The notes under the pieces are model-generated. The model was not told the DNA's origin. It did not search any database and was given only the letters and a program-made list of their open reading frames with translations. Below are positions 1 through 9,173 of a stretch of DNA of 64,000 nucleotides, one piece after another. Origin of the DNA: Mesorhizobium sp. M3A.F.Ca.ET.080.04.2.1 (lineage in GTDB: Bacteria > Pseudomonadota > Alphaproteobacteria > Rhizobiales > Rhizobiaceae). The position numbers and the translations under genes are program-made. Within the stretch, counting starts at the first letter, position 1, and every line of letters starts with the position of its first letter. Location: NCBI RefSeq assembly GCF_003952525.1, contig NZ_CP034451.1:5680501-5744500 (forward strand), given 5' to 3'.

Positions 1-21
1 CCGCGATTCGCCCGTCACCCC

Positions 22-2500
22 ATGATCTTCCGACTGCTACGCCTGATCCTGGTCGTCATTGTCGCCGCCGCGGCGCAGCCTTCGCTGGACGCGGTTGCGC
101 AGGCCATCGGGCAGGGGTCGGCGCAGCTCATCGCCGATCAGACCAAGGTCATCAAGGACCTGGCGGCCAAGACCGACGGCCTCGAAAAGAAGGTGAGCGA
201 TCCTGACGAGGACGATGCCGGCCTCGTCGATATCCGTCTGCAGCTCGAGGAGATATCGCGGGCAGCCCTGACCAGCGCGCTCGCCTTTCGTCCGCGCCTC
301 AATGATATCAACAGCCGTATCGAGGTGCTGGGGCCGCCGCCGGCGCAGGGGCAGCAGGAACCGGCCATTGTTGCCAATGAGCGCGCCGCGCTGGCGTCCG
401 AGAAGGCCGAGATCAATGCAGTGGTCGCCGGCGCGCAGAACCTGTCGATCCGCGTCAACGGACTGGTCGACAGGATCAGCGTCATGCGCAGCGAACTGTT
501 CCGCAGCGTCCTGACCAAGCGCTACGAACTGACCGATGCGCTGAGTCCCCAGGCTTTTTCCGATGCGCACGAGCAGTTCACCGGGCTTTACAAGGCGGTG
601 GCGTCCTGGCTGAGCTTCGCCATCAAGTTCAAGTTCCAGGCCATGCTTGCGGCGACGCTGATGGCGCTGATGCTCGCGGTTGTGCTTCTGGTCGGCGGCA
701 GGCGGCTGTTCGGACGTGTCTTCGAGCCAAACCCCTCCATCGAAGAGCCGTCCTATCTCAGCCGGCTCTCGGTGGCGTTCTGGTCGACGCTGCTGCCGAG
801 CATGGCGCTGGCGGTCTTTCTCGCCTCGACCGTGTTCTTCTTCAACTACTACAACGTCTTGCGCGGCGACATCGGCCTGTTCCTCAACGCGCTGCTGTCT
901 GTCATCGGCGTGGTGTTCTGCGTCAACCGCCTGACCAACGCGGCCTTGGAGCCGCGCCTGCCGAACTGGCGCCTCATTCCGGTTGAAACCGGCCCGGCCC
1001 GCTGGCTGGTCCGGCTGACCACGGCGATGGCCGTGGTCATCGGCTTCAACTATTTCCTCTCGGTCGTCAACGACAAGATGGGCTCGCCGCTGTCGCTGAC
1101 CATCGCCAGAAGCTTCGTCGCCACCATCGTCGTCGGCATCATCCTGATCCTGATGGGGTTGCTGAGGCCATTCAGGGCCCGTGACGGCTCGTGGCGCCCA
1201 TGGCCGGCCTGGCTTCGCTTCATCGCCGTCGGGCTCGGCCTGTTCACCATAGCAACGTCGCTGCTCGGCTATATCGGTCTGTCGCTCTTCGTCTCGCTGC
1301 AAGTGGTGGTAACCGGCACCGTCCTGATCACAGCCTATATCGGCTTTCTGTCGGCGCGGGCGATCGGGGAGGAGGGCGGTTTCGCCGACACCTCGGTCGG
1401 CCGCTGGCTGAGCACCAATTCCAGCTATGAGGATACGGCGCTCGACCAGCTCGGCCTTGTGGTCAGCATCGCCATCAACCTGATGATCGTGCTCATCTTC
1501 CTGCCGCTGACCCTGCTGATGTGGGGCTTCCAGCCCGGCGATATCCAGGCCTGGGCCTACAAGCTGGCGACGGGCGTCACGATCGGTTCGGTGACCATTT
1601 CCGTGCTCGGCATCCTGACCGGCGTCGTCGTCTTCGTCATCGGCTATTTCCTGACCCGTTGGTTCCAGGGCTGGCTCGACGGCTCGGTGATGGCGCGAGG
1701 CAAGGTCGATGCCGGCGTTCGCAACTCGATCCGGCTGGCGGTGGGCTACGCCGGTGTGGCGCTCGCGGCCCTCGTCGGCATTTCAGCGGCGGGAATCGAT
1801 CTTTCCAACCTTGCCCTGGTTGCCGGAGCGCTGTCGCTCGGTATCGGTTTCGGTCTGCAGAACGTCGTCTCCAACTTCGTCTCCGGCCTGATCCTGCTCG
1901 CCGTTCAAGGTTGGCGACTGGATCGTTGCTGGCGAGATAAGCGGCACGGTGAAGAGGATCAGCGTGCGCGCTACCGAGATCGAGACGTTCCAGCGGCAAT
2001 CGGTGATCCTGCCGAACTCCAATCTCATCAACAACGCGGTCGGCAACTGGACGCACCGCAACAAGCTCGGTCGCGTCGAGATCAAGATCGGCGTTGCCTA
2101 TGGCAGCGACGTCAAGCGCGTCCACGCCCTCCTTCTCGATATCGCGCGCGCCCATCCCATGGTGCTGAAGAATCCCGAGCCTTTCGTGCTGTTCTCCAAT
2201 TTTGGGGCGGCTGCGCTCGAATTCGAAATCCGTGTGTTCCTTGCCGACGTCTTGAACGGCAGCATCGTGCAGAACGACATCCGCTTCGCCATCTTCGATA
2301 TCTTCGAAAAGGAGCACATCGAGATCCCGTCGACGCCGCGCGCGGTCGTCGAGCCCACCAAGCACGAGGCATGGCCGATCGACGACGACAAGATCGAGGC
2401 CGAGTTTGCCGAGCGGGAGCGGCTGGAGGCTGAAGCGGCTGCCGAGCGGGAGCGTCTCGCGAAGACGAAGCGGAAGGGACGAAAGCCCGATCCCGACTAA
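22..2500 (+). pseudogene. MscS-family mechanosensitive channel (DUF3772 type), frameshifted
   Basis: The first frame (from ATG 22) encodes a signal peptide, a DUF3772-like periplasmic coiled region to about residue 190, then many membrane segments and the MscS pore helix ending in GLQNVVSNFVSGLILLA near base 1902. The family then expects an E-R-P-F-K-V-G-D-W continuation. Here P-F-K-V-G-D-W and the rest of the MscS beta and C-terminal domains continue in the +2 frame from base 1901 to the stop at 2500. About 8 bases (the E-R codons plus two) are missing relative to the family. Without correction the first frame runs into Arg-rich nonsense to 2433. It is either a true pseudogene, making a channel without its cytosolic domain, or a sequencing error. 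Family assignment is firm; functional status is open. Confidence 0.85.
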
Positions 2501-2552
2501 AGCGCTTAGCGCTGCGAGATCCTGGCGACGGGCTTTAGGTCTTTGGTATTGT

Positions 2553-2597
2553 GCATGTCGTTTTCGCAAAACCGCTGCACACTTTTGCGCGGCATGC
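2553..2597. repeat. Palindromic intergenic repeat
   Basis: Nested inverted arms: outer gcatgtcg (2553-2560) against cggcatgc (2590-2597, one mismatch) and inner cgcaaaa (2565-2571) against ttttgcg (2583-2589), around a central ccgctgcacac. The flanking text (agcgctgcgagatcc...ctttggtattgt) resembles a repeat I recall as common between genes in Rhizobiales genomes. It lies downstream of the MscS gene and could fold in its transcript. No second copy was seen in this window. Confidence 0.6.
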
Positions 2598-2778
2598 AGT
2601 AGCTGCCGGACATTGGGCGTAAGCCGATACCGGCCCTCATCCAGAGGGCGAAAACCAATTGTGGCATGAATGCGGCATTCAGTTGCGGTTCAGCTTGCAT
2701 CTCATATAAGCTCACCAGCAAAGGGCGAGAATGCCTTGCACAATTGAACAGAGGCGGTGGAAACACCGGTATCGCAAA

Positions 2779-3042
2779 ATGTGGAAGTCTGTCGTTGTCG
2801 GCATCGCATTTCTGGCCGCGAGTGGCTCGGCTTTCGCGGCGAGCGCGATCAACAGGGACACTCAGACCAGAACGCTGGTGGTGACCGAAGGAGGTGCCAA
2901 GACCGAACTGGCGCTGGCCGCCGGCGAGACGGTGGAGTTCTGTCCGAATGGCTGTTTCGTGACCTTGCCCAATGGCGACCTTGAAGCCTTGACCGGTTCG
3001 GAAACGGTCGAGATCTCGGGCGGCGTGGCCCGCATCAAGTAA
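2779..3042 (+). CDS. Small exported protein of unknown function
   Basis: An 87-residue protein with a clear signal peptide (MWKSVVVGIAFLAASGSAFA), cut after residue 20, and a mature part of about 67 residues with two cysteines in an EFCPNGC motif. The ATG at 2779 is preferred over the in-frame ATG at 2731 because the signal peptide starts there. A rho-independent terminator follows at 3063. The mature sequence has alternating beta-like stretches (TRTLVVTEGG, VTLPNGDLEAL), suggesting a small periplasmic beta domain. I do not recognise a named family. It is a single-gene unit between the broken MscS gene and the UbiA operon. Confidence 0.7.
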   Translation: MWKSVVVGIAFLAASGSAFAASAINRDTQTRTLVVTEGGAKTELALAAGETVEFCPNGCFVTLPNGDLEALTGSETVEISGGVARIK

Positions 3043-3062
3043 CATCGGCAGCATGGCTGGGC

Positions 3063-3089
3063 AAAGGCCGGGCGGATGCCTGGCCTTTT
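3063..3089 (+). terminator. Rho-independent terminator
   Basis: Stem aaaggcc (3063-3069) with ggccttt (3082-3088), extended inward by ggc/gcc across one mismatch, followed by a short T-run. It ends the small exported-protein gene. Confidence 0.7.
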
Positions 3090-3291
3090 ATCGTTTCTGG
3101 TAGCCGCTGCTTAACGATGGCCTCCGAAATACCGCTCGCGCTGTCCGCCACAACCGGGCGTTTAACCTTCGCTACGCCATCCCCCGCTATATCGTTCGCG
3201 AAGACGCCGATGCACGGCGCGGGTTTTGAGCGGCGCATGATTCCTTTCCGAAATCGGAATCTCGGGGTCATGCGCTCCAGGCAGGGCAGGA

Positions 3292-4731
3292 ATGGACGCG
3301 AGGTCGGAAAGGAACGCAATACCGCTTGCGGTCGATCTCGACGGCACGCTGATTGCAACGGACCTTCTCTGGGAAGGTCTCTTCATACTTATCAAGAAGA
3401 ATCCGCTCTATCTTCTGCTGCTGCCGATCTGGCTGACCGGGGGGCCGGCAAGGCTGAAGCAGGAGATCGCTGCCCGCACCGATATCGACGCCGCCTCGCT
3501 GCCCTATCGCCGTGAGCTGCTGGAGCGCCTGCTCACCGAGCATGGCGAAGGCCGCAGGATCGTGCTGGCGACGGGAACGCCACGCAAATTCGCTGAAGCG
3601 ATCGCCTCTCATCTCGGCATCTTCGATCGCGTGCTGGCGACGGATGGTCCGCACAACATGACCTCGGGCAGGAAGTGCGCTTCACTGATTGCGGCCTATG
3701 GCGATGGCGGCTTCGACTATGCCGGGAACAGCCGCCACGATCTCAAGGTGTTCGACGCAGCGCGCCGCGCCATCGTCGTGGCCCCGGACCGCAGCGCCCA
3801 GCGATGGCAGGCGGCGCATGGCGCCGAGACGGTGCCGACGCCGAGGCCGACTGCGAAGACCTTCGTCAAGATGCTGCGCGTGCATCAGTGGCTGAAGAAC
3901 GCGCTGATCGCGGTGCCGATGGTGCTTTCGCATGAATATTTCAACGTCAGCATGATCTGGGATTGCGTGCTGGCGTTCGTGTCGTTCAGCGCCGTTGCGT
4001 CCGCGATCTATATCGTCAACGATTTCTTCGACCTCGCGCTCGACCGCAAGCACCCCACCAAGCGCAACCGGCCATTCGCCAGCGGCGCGCTGTCGATCCC
4101 GTTCGGCCTTGGCGCCATAGGCGTGCTGCTCGCGATCGGTATCGTGGCCGGCTGGCTGCTGCCGATCGAATTCCTCGGGGTGCTCGGCGGTTATATGGTC
4201 GTCACCACCGCCTATTCGCTGTCGTTCAAGAGAATGCTGCTGGTCGACGTGCTGACGCTCGCGGGCCTGTATACGATCCGCGTGCTTGCGGGTGCCGCGG
4301 CGACCGGCGTCGACGTCTCCTTCTGGCTGCTGGCATTTTCGATCTTCTTCTTCCTGTCGCTGGCGCTGGTGAAGCGCTTCGTCGAACTACGCACCACGGC
4401 CATTCCGCCGGGGGAGCGCATCGCTGGCCGCGGTTACCGCACGGAGGACCAGGAGATCGTTGCCCAGGCCGGCATGGCTTCCGCCTTCTCCTCGGCGCTG
4501 GTGCTGGCGCTTTACATGGACAGCGTGGCGGTGCGCGAACTCTATCCGCACCCGTGGCTGATGTGGCCGCTGGCGCCGATCGTGCTCTATCTCACCATGC
4601 GCGTCTGGATTCTCGCCCGCCGCGACGAGATGCATGACGATCCCGTCGTCTTCATCATCCGGGACTGGCGCAGCCAGATCGTCGTGCTGTTCGGCGCGAG
4701 CCTTCTGGTCGCCGGCGGCTGGGGCTGGTGA
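3292..4731 (+). CDS. HAD phosphatase-UbiA prenyltransferase fusion (DPPR synthase-like)
   Basis: 479 residues in two parts. Residues 10-185 form a HAD hydrolase: nucleophile motif DLDGT at 15-19, LATGTP near 92, and motif IV as AGNSRHD near 144-150. Residues 195-479 are a UbiA-type integral membrane prenyltransferase with about nine helices, the Asp-rich motif NDFFDLALDRKHPTKRNRP from residue 243, and a second motif YSLSFKRMLLVDVLTLAGLY. This UbiA subtype matches decaprenyl-phosphate phosphoribosyltransferase (mycobacterial Rv3806c), which joins PRPP to a polyprenyl phosphate. The fused HAD domain could remove the 5-phosphate from the product; that is inference. Its 3' end overlaps the next gene, a DprE1-like oxidase, which supports the assignment. 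Confidence 0.85.
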   Translation: MDARSERNAIPLAVDLDGTLIATDLLWEGLFILIKKNPLYLLLLPIWLTGGPARLKQEIAARTDIDAASLPYRRELLERLLTEHGEGRRIVLATGTPRKFAEAIASHLGIFDRVLATDGPHNMTSGRKCASLIAAYGDGGFDYAGNSRHDLKVFDAARRAIVVAPDRSAQRWQAAHGAETVPTPRPTAKTFVKMLRVHQWLKNALIAVPMVLSHEYFNVSMIWDCVLAFVSFSAVASAIYIVNDFFDLALDRKHPTKRNRPFASGALSIPFGLGAIGVLLAIGIVAGWLLPIEFLGVLGGYMVVTTAYSLSFKRMLLVDVLTLAGLYTIRVLAGAAATGVDVSFWLLAFSIFFFLSLALVKRFVELRTTAIPPGERIAGRGYRTEDQEIVAQAGMASAFSSALVLALYMDSVAVRELYPHPWLMWPLAPIVLYLTMRVWILARRDEMHDDPVVFIIRDWRSQIVVLFGASLLVAGGWGW

Positions 4732-6086
4732 GGATGGCCGCTGAGCATTTCGGCAGCTTCGGACGGGCGACGCCGTCGGCACCGCGCGCGATTCCCGCCA
4801 ACGAGGCGATCGCGCTGTTGAAGAGCGGCGCGGCCGAGCCGGGCTCGCTGCTTGGCTATGGCAACGGCCGCTCCTATGGCGACAGCTGCCAGAATCATGC
4901 CGGCGCAGTGGTCGACATGCGGCCGCTGAACCGTATTCGCTCCTTCAACGCCGAGACCGGCATCATCGAGGCCGATGCAGGGGTGCTGCTGTGCGAGATT
5001 ATCGCCCACGCCGCGCCCTACGGCTTCTTTCCGGCCGTGGTCCCCGGCACCCAGTTCGTCACGCTGGGCGGCGCGATCGCAAATGATGTCCATGGCAAGA
5101 ACCACCATCGGCGCGGCACGTTCGGCTGCCATGTCGAAAGCCTGACGCTGCTCAGGTCCGACGGGCGGACCTATTGCTGCTCCCATACGGACAATGCCCC
5201 TCTGTTCCGGGCGACGGTCGGCGGCATGGGGCTCACCGGGGTGATCCTGTCGGCATCGATCCGATTGATGCGGGTGCCCTCACTCGACATCGTCGAGAAG
5301 GCGACGCCGTTCCGCAATCTCGGCGAATTCTTCGAGCTTGCCGAAGCGGCAGACCAGGCCAACGAATATGTGGTCGCCTGGATCGACCAGCTTGCCGGCG
5401 GCCATGGGCGCGGGCGCGGCCTGCTGTTGACCGGCAACCATGCCGAGCACGGCTCGCATGCCGCTTCGCGGGCAGGCAGCCGCCTTGCAGTGCCGGTGCA
5501 GCCGCCGTTCAATGTTCTCAACCGCACGTCCCTGACCTTGTTCAATGCAGCCTATCGATGGAGGAAGGGGCGGTCCTCGACGCCGCGCCAAGCCGGCTAC
5601 CAAAGCTTTTTCTTCCCGCTTGACGGTGTTCGCGGCTGGAACCGGCTCTATGGGCCGCGCGGCCTGTTCCAGCACCAGAGCGTCGTGCCCGAAGCGAACG
5701 CGCGCAGCGCGGTTCGCGCCTTGCTCGAAGCAACGCGGCGAGCCGGGCAGAGCTCCTTCCTCACTGTGCTCAAGCGCTTTGGCGACGTTCGCTCGCCGGG
5801 ACTGCTGTCATTTCCGAGACCGGGCTACACACTGACGCTGGATTTTCCGAACAGGGGCGAAAGGACGCTGCGGCTGCTCGCGGAACTGGACCGCGTCACA
5901 GTCGCGGCGGGCGGAGCCGTCAATCCCTACAAGGATGCACGCATGAGCGCCGAGGCCTTCGCCGCCTCCTTCCCGGAATGGCAGCGGCTGGAGACGCTTC
6001 GGGACCCGGGCTTCATGTCGAGCTTCTGGGCTCGGACGGCAAAGAAACTGGATGTGAGCCAAGCGGCAGCGCAAGCCGCAGAATAG
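4728..6086 (+). CDS. FAD-binding oxidoreductase, DprE1-like
   Basis: 452 residues. The N-terminal PCMH/FAD domain has YGNGRSYGDSCQN near residues 43-55 and VHGKNHHRRGTFG near 122-134, a signature of decaprenylphosphoryl-beta-D-ribose 2-oxidase (DprE1), followed by a GGMGLTGVI segment and a C-terminal substrate domain ending in an Asn-Pro-Tyr-Lys-Asp stretch (VNPYKDARM). DprE1 oxidises the 2'-OH of polyprenylphosphoryl ribose to the 2-keto form. The GTG start at 4728 overlaps the UbiA stop (GTGA); ATG 4734 is an alternative. Coupling to the UbiA fusion implies the same lipid-linked pentose pathway. Confidence 0.85.
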   Translation: MRMAAEHFGSFGRATPSAPRAIPANEAIALLKSGAAEPGSLLGYGNGRSYGDSCQNHAGAVVDMRPLNRIRSFNAETGIIEADAGVLLCEIIAHAAPYGFFPAVVPGTQFVTLGGAIANDVHGKNHHRRGTFGCHVESLTLLRSDGRTYCCSHTDNAPLFRATVGGMGLTGVILSASIRLMRVPSLDIVEKATPFRNLGEFFELAEAADQANEYVVAWIDQLAGGHGRGRGLLLTGNHAEHGSHAASRAGSRLAVPVQPPFNVLNRTSLTLFNAAYRWRKGRSSTPRQAGYQSFFFPLDGVRGWNRLYGPRGLFQHQSVVPEANARSAVRALLEATRRAGQSSFLTVLKRFGDVRSPGLLSFPRPGYTLTLDFPNRGERTLRLLAELDRVTVAAGGAVNPYKDARMSAEAFAASFPEWQRLETLRDPGFMSSFWARTAKKLDVSQAAAQAAE

Positions 6087-6208
6087 ATAAAACTTGAATA
6101 AATCATGGATAACAAATCGTTAAAACCGCGGTTTACTCAAAAACGTCTTGTGACTTCACGAAGTGTTTGCAGATTTGTAGTAGGACCGCTCAGGGGCGGG
6201 TGCAGCGT

Positions 6209-6658
6209 ATGAAATACATAGTCTTTATTCTGTTCACGGTCATGACGAATGCCGCGGCGCAGCTGATGCTGAAGCAAGGCATGATGTCGCTGGGACCGAT
6301 CTCGTTCGAGGGCGTCAATCCGCTCTTCAAGCTGCTGCAGATCGTCTTCAGTCCGTGGATTTTCCTCGGCCTCTGCACCTTCGTCATCTCGATGGCGTCG
6401 CATCTCTATGTATTGTCGAAGGTCGAGCTCAGCTTTGCCTATCCCTTCCTCAGCCTTGCCTATGTCGCCGTGGCGGTCTTCGCCTATTTCGTGTTCCGCG
6501 AAGACCTCAATGCCTGGCGCATCGCCGGCATCGCCTGCATCTGCGTCGGCACCGTGCTGATCGCGCAGAGCGGTCGCGATCTGGGCGGGCGAGGGCACGA
6601 GCACCAGACGGCTTCCATCATCCCCGACCAGATCGGCACAAACGAGATCGTTCGATGA
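6209..6658 (+). CDS. SMR/EamA-type small membrane transporter
   Basis: 149 residues with four predicted membrane helices (MKYIVFILFTVMTNAAAQLM, then roughly 45-65, 72-95, 98-118) and the SMR/ArnE-like motif FAYPFLSLAYVAVAVFAYFVFRE. ATG 6209 is preferred over an upstream in-frame start because it begins the first helix and is preceded by aggggcgg. Such proteins move undecaprenyl-linked sugars or small cations across the inner membrane; in this operon a flippase for a polyprenyl-phospho-pentose is the best guess. The 122-bp AT-rich gap before it could hold an internal promoter. Its stop overlaps the next start (ATGA at 6655). Confidence 0.75.
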   Translation: MKYIVFILFTVMTNAAAQLMLKQGMMSLGPISFEGVNPLFKLLQIVFSPWIFLGLCTFVISMASHLYVLSKVELSFAYPFLSLAYVAVAVFAYFVFREDLNAWRIAGIACICVGTVLIAQSGRDLGGRGHEHQTASIIPDQIGTNEIVR

Positions 6659-7662
6659 GACATGTGATTTTCGGCGGCGACGGCTTCGTCGGCCGTCATC
6701 TTGCTCCGAAGCTCGCGGCGGACGGCGAGGACGTCGTCGTCGCCGACATCGTCAAGAGCGACCTGTCGCATTATCGCAATGTCCGTTTCGTCACTTGCGA
6801 CGTGACCGATCCGGCGTCGGTCGCAGCGATTGGCCTCAGCGCCGATGACATGGTCTACAACCTCTCGGCCAAGATGCTGTCGCCGATCCAGGTGCGCGCC
6901 AAGCGGCACGATTTCTTCTTTCCGGTGAATTTCCACGGCACCGAGCACATCATCCGGGCGATGGACAAGGCCGGCGCATCGAAACTCGTCCACTATACGA
7001 CCGACATGATTTACGGCCACACCGTGGTGCTGCCGATGACCGAGGATCATCCGGTGTCGCCGCTTGGCGAATATGGGTGGTCGAAGCTCAAGACCGAGGA
7101 ACTCGCCGCCGAATGGCGCAAACGCGGCATGTCGATCTCGCTGTTCCGCCCGCGCCTGATCATCGGGCCCGGCCGTCTCGGCATCCTGGAAAAGCTGTTC
7201 AAGCTGATCGACTGGCATCTGCCGGTGCCGATGATCAGTTCCGGCAGGAATCCCTACCAGTTCATCTCGGTGTTCGACTGCGCCGAGGCGGCGCGGGCGG
7301 CCTGGAAGGCCGGCGTGCCGAACGAGGCCTATAATCTCGGCTCGCTCAATCCGCCGCCGGTCAGGAAGCTGCTCGGCCATCTGATCAAGCATGCCGGTTC
7401 GAAGTCGATCCTGCTGCCGACGCCAGGCTGGGCGGTCAAGCGCACGCTGGACCTGCTCGACCTGATGAACATGCCGATCATGGATCCGGAACAGTATCTG
7501 ATAGCCGATGAGGAATGCGTGCTCGACGTGTCCAAGGCCGAGCGCCAGCTCCGCTGGGTGCCGCAATACCGTGACGAGGACATGCTTATCGCCGCCTACA
7601 GCGAATACCGCGCCAAGAAACACGGCCACGCAGTCGCCACCAATCATGTGCCCGCCGAGTAG
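6655..7662 (+). CDS. NAD(P)-dependent epimerase/dehydratase (extended SDR)
   Basis: 335 residues. Rossmann glycine motif FGGDGFVGRHLA at the N-terminus, catalytic Tyr/Lys in EYGWSKLKTEE, and the active-site Thr region HYTTDMIYG. Start is the ATG overlapping the upstream stop. Enzymes of this class act on sugar nucleotides or lipid-linked sugars. In mycobacteria a reductase (DprE2, a classical SDR) follows DprE1; this protein could fill that place, but it belongs to the longer extended-SDR group, so the equivalence is only inferred from position. A UDP-sugar epimerase role is the alternative. Confidence 0.8.
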   Translation: MRHVIFGGDGFVGRHLAPKLAADGEDVVVADIVKSDLSHYRNVRFVTCDVTDPASVAAIGLSADDMVYNLSAKMLSPIQVRAKRHDFFFPVNFHGTEHIIRAMDKAGASKLVHYTTDMIYGHTVVLPMTEDHPVSPLGEYGWSKLKTEELAAEWRKRGMSISLFRPRLIIGPGRLGILEKLFKLIDWHLPVPMISSGRNPYQFISVFDCAEAARAAWKAGVPNEAYNLGSLNPPPVRKLLGHLIKHAGSKSILLPTPGWAVKRTLDLLDLMNMPIMDPEQYLIADEECVLDVSKAERQLRWVPQYRDEDMLIAAYSEYRAKKHGHAVATNHVPAE

Positions 7663-7692
7663 GACAACGAAGGGCAACGGGAGATTTTCGAG

Positions 7693-9165
7693 ATGACCGT
7701 CATGGCCAAGCCGGAACACACTGGCACGCGCGCTCTAGTGGAGGCGCCGGCGCTGGCGCCCGCAGCAATAGCCAAGCCCGACCTGATCAGCGTCGAGCAG
7801 GCCAAGGGGATGGATGTCGCCCGCATCACCGACCTGTTCAAGACGCATCTCAATCCGGGCCAGCTGCATTTCATGAAGCTGCTCGGCTTCCACAAGGTCA
7901 AGATCGAGCGCGCCGAAGGCATGTTCTACATCGACCAGAACGGCCGCAAGATCCTCGACTTCTTCGGCGGCTTCGGGTCTTTGGCTTTCGGCCACAACCA
8001 TCCGCGCATCCTGGAGGCACGGAGGAAATTCCAGGAGGAAAAGCGCCAGGAGATCGCCATCGCCTTCATGTCGCAATATGCGGCAGCGCTTGCGCACAAT
8101 ATCGCCAAGTGCTCGCCTGGCGACCTCGACATGGTGTTCCTCGGTTCCTCCGGCTCGGAAGCGATGGAAGCGGCGGTCAAGCTTGCCGAACGCGCCGCAG
8201 GCCCGAAGCGGCCGAAGGTCGTCTATGCCGAGAATTCCTTCCACGGCAAGACCAAGGGTGTGCTGGCGATCACCGACGGCCAGCTCTACCGCGCCGACTT
8301 CAAGGTGGCCGACAATGTCGTGCGCGTTCCCTTTGGCGACATCGACGCGGTCGAGCGACTGTTCAAGAGCGATCCCGAGATCGGCGTCATCGTGCTCGAG
8401 ACCATCCAGGGCGGCGGCGGCATCATCCAGGCAGAGGCGCAATATTGGCAGAAGCTGCGCGCGCTCTGCGACCGGTATGGCGTGCTGTGGGTCGCCGACG
8501 AGGTCCAGTGCGGCTACGGCCGCTCCGGCCGCTTCTACGCCTTCGAGCATTATGGCGTGGTGCCGGACGTCACGGCGCTGGCGAAGTCGCTCGGCGCCGG
8601 CAAGGCCGCGGTTGGCGCCATGATCGCCAAGCGCGATGTTTACATGAAGGCCTACGGGACGCCGAAGACGGCGATGATCCATGCCATGGCGACCTTCGGG
8701 GGTATGGGCGAGGCCTGCGTCACCGCGATCGAGGGGCTGAACGTCCTCTATGACGAGGGGCTGATCGACAACGCCGCTGCGACGGGCGAATACCTTTTGC
8801 AGCGATTGCAGGCGCTGAAGGAAAAATATCCAAAGATCATCAAGGACGTGCGCGGCAAGGGCTTTATGATCGGGCTCGAGTTCCACGACTTCTCGCAGAC
8901 CCTGCCGATGGTGCTGCGACCGGTGGTAAGCGTGCTCGACGACAAGCTGAAGGGATCGCTGTCGGGTTTCGTCGGCGCCCTGCTCTTGCGCGACTATGAC
9001 GTGCTCGTCGCTTTCACCGAATACAATCGCAACGTCATCCGGCTCGAGCCGCCCCTAATCTGCCAGCGCGAGCATGTCGATCGCTTCGTCGACGCCTTCG
9101 ACAGTCTGCTGTCGCGCGGCATCGTGGCGATCGTGAAGGACTTCGTGAAAAGCCAGGTCCGCTGA
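7693..9165 (+). CDS. Class III PLP-dependent aminotransferase
   Basis: 490 residues, fold type I. Visible motifs are the phosphate-binding SSGSEAMEAAVKLAERA, VWVADEVQCGYGRSG (the Asp contacting the PLP ring nitrogen), and ALAKSLGAGKAAVGAM with the Schiff-base lysine. There is an extra N-terminal stretch of about 50 residues rich in Ala/Pro. Preceded by gggag about 10 bases upstream of ATG 7693. Class III enzymes transfer omega-amino groups; some act on sugar or lipid-tail aldehydes/ketones. In this operon it may aminate a keto or aldehyde pentose intermediate, but the substrate cannot be read from sequence. Confidence 0.85.
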   Translation: MTVMAKPEHTGTRALVEAPALAPAAIAKPDLISVEQAKGMDVARITDLFKTHLNPGQLHFMKLLGFHKVKIERAEGMFYIDQNGRKILDFFGGFGSLAFGHNHPRILEARRKFQEEKRQEIAIAFMSQYAAALAHNIAKCSPGDLDMVFLGSSGSEAMEAAVKLAERAAGPKRPKVVYAENSFHGKTKGVLAITDGQLYRADFKVADNVVRVPFGDIDAVERLFKSDPEIGVIVLETIQGGGGIIQAEAQYWQKLRALCDRYGVLWVADEVQCGYGRSGRFYAFEHYGVVPDVTALAKSLGAGKAAVGAMIAKRDVYMKAYGTPKTAMIHAMATFGGMGEACVTAIEGLNVLYDEGLIDNAAATGEYLLQRLQALKEKYPKIIKDVRGKGFMIGLEFHDFSQTLPMVLRPVVSVLDDKLKGSLSGFVGALLLRDYDVLVAFTEYNRNVIRLEPPLICQREHVDRFVDAFDSLLSRGIVAIVKDFVKSQVR

Positions 9166-9173
9166 GGCAGGCG

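Noticed and set aside
37..1302. Long open frame (421 residues) antisense to the MscS gene
   Set aside because: Gln/Arg/Asp-rich shadow of a GC-rich gene; no ribosome site or family pattern.
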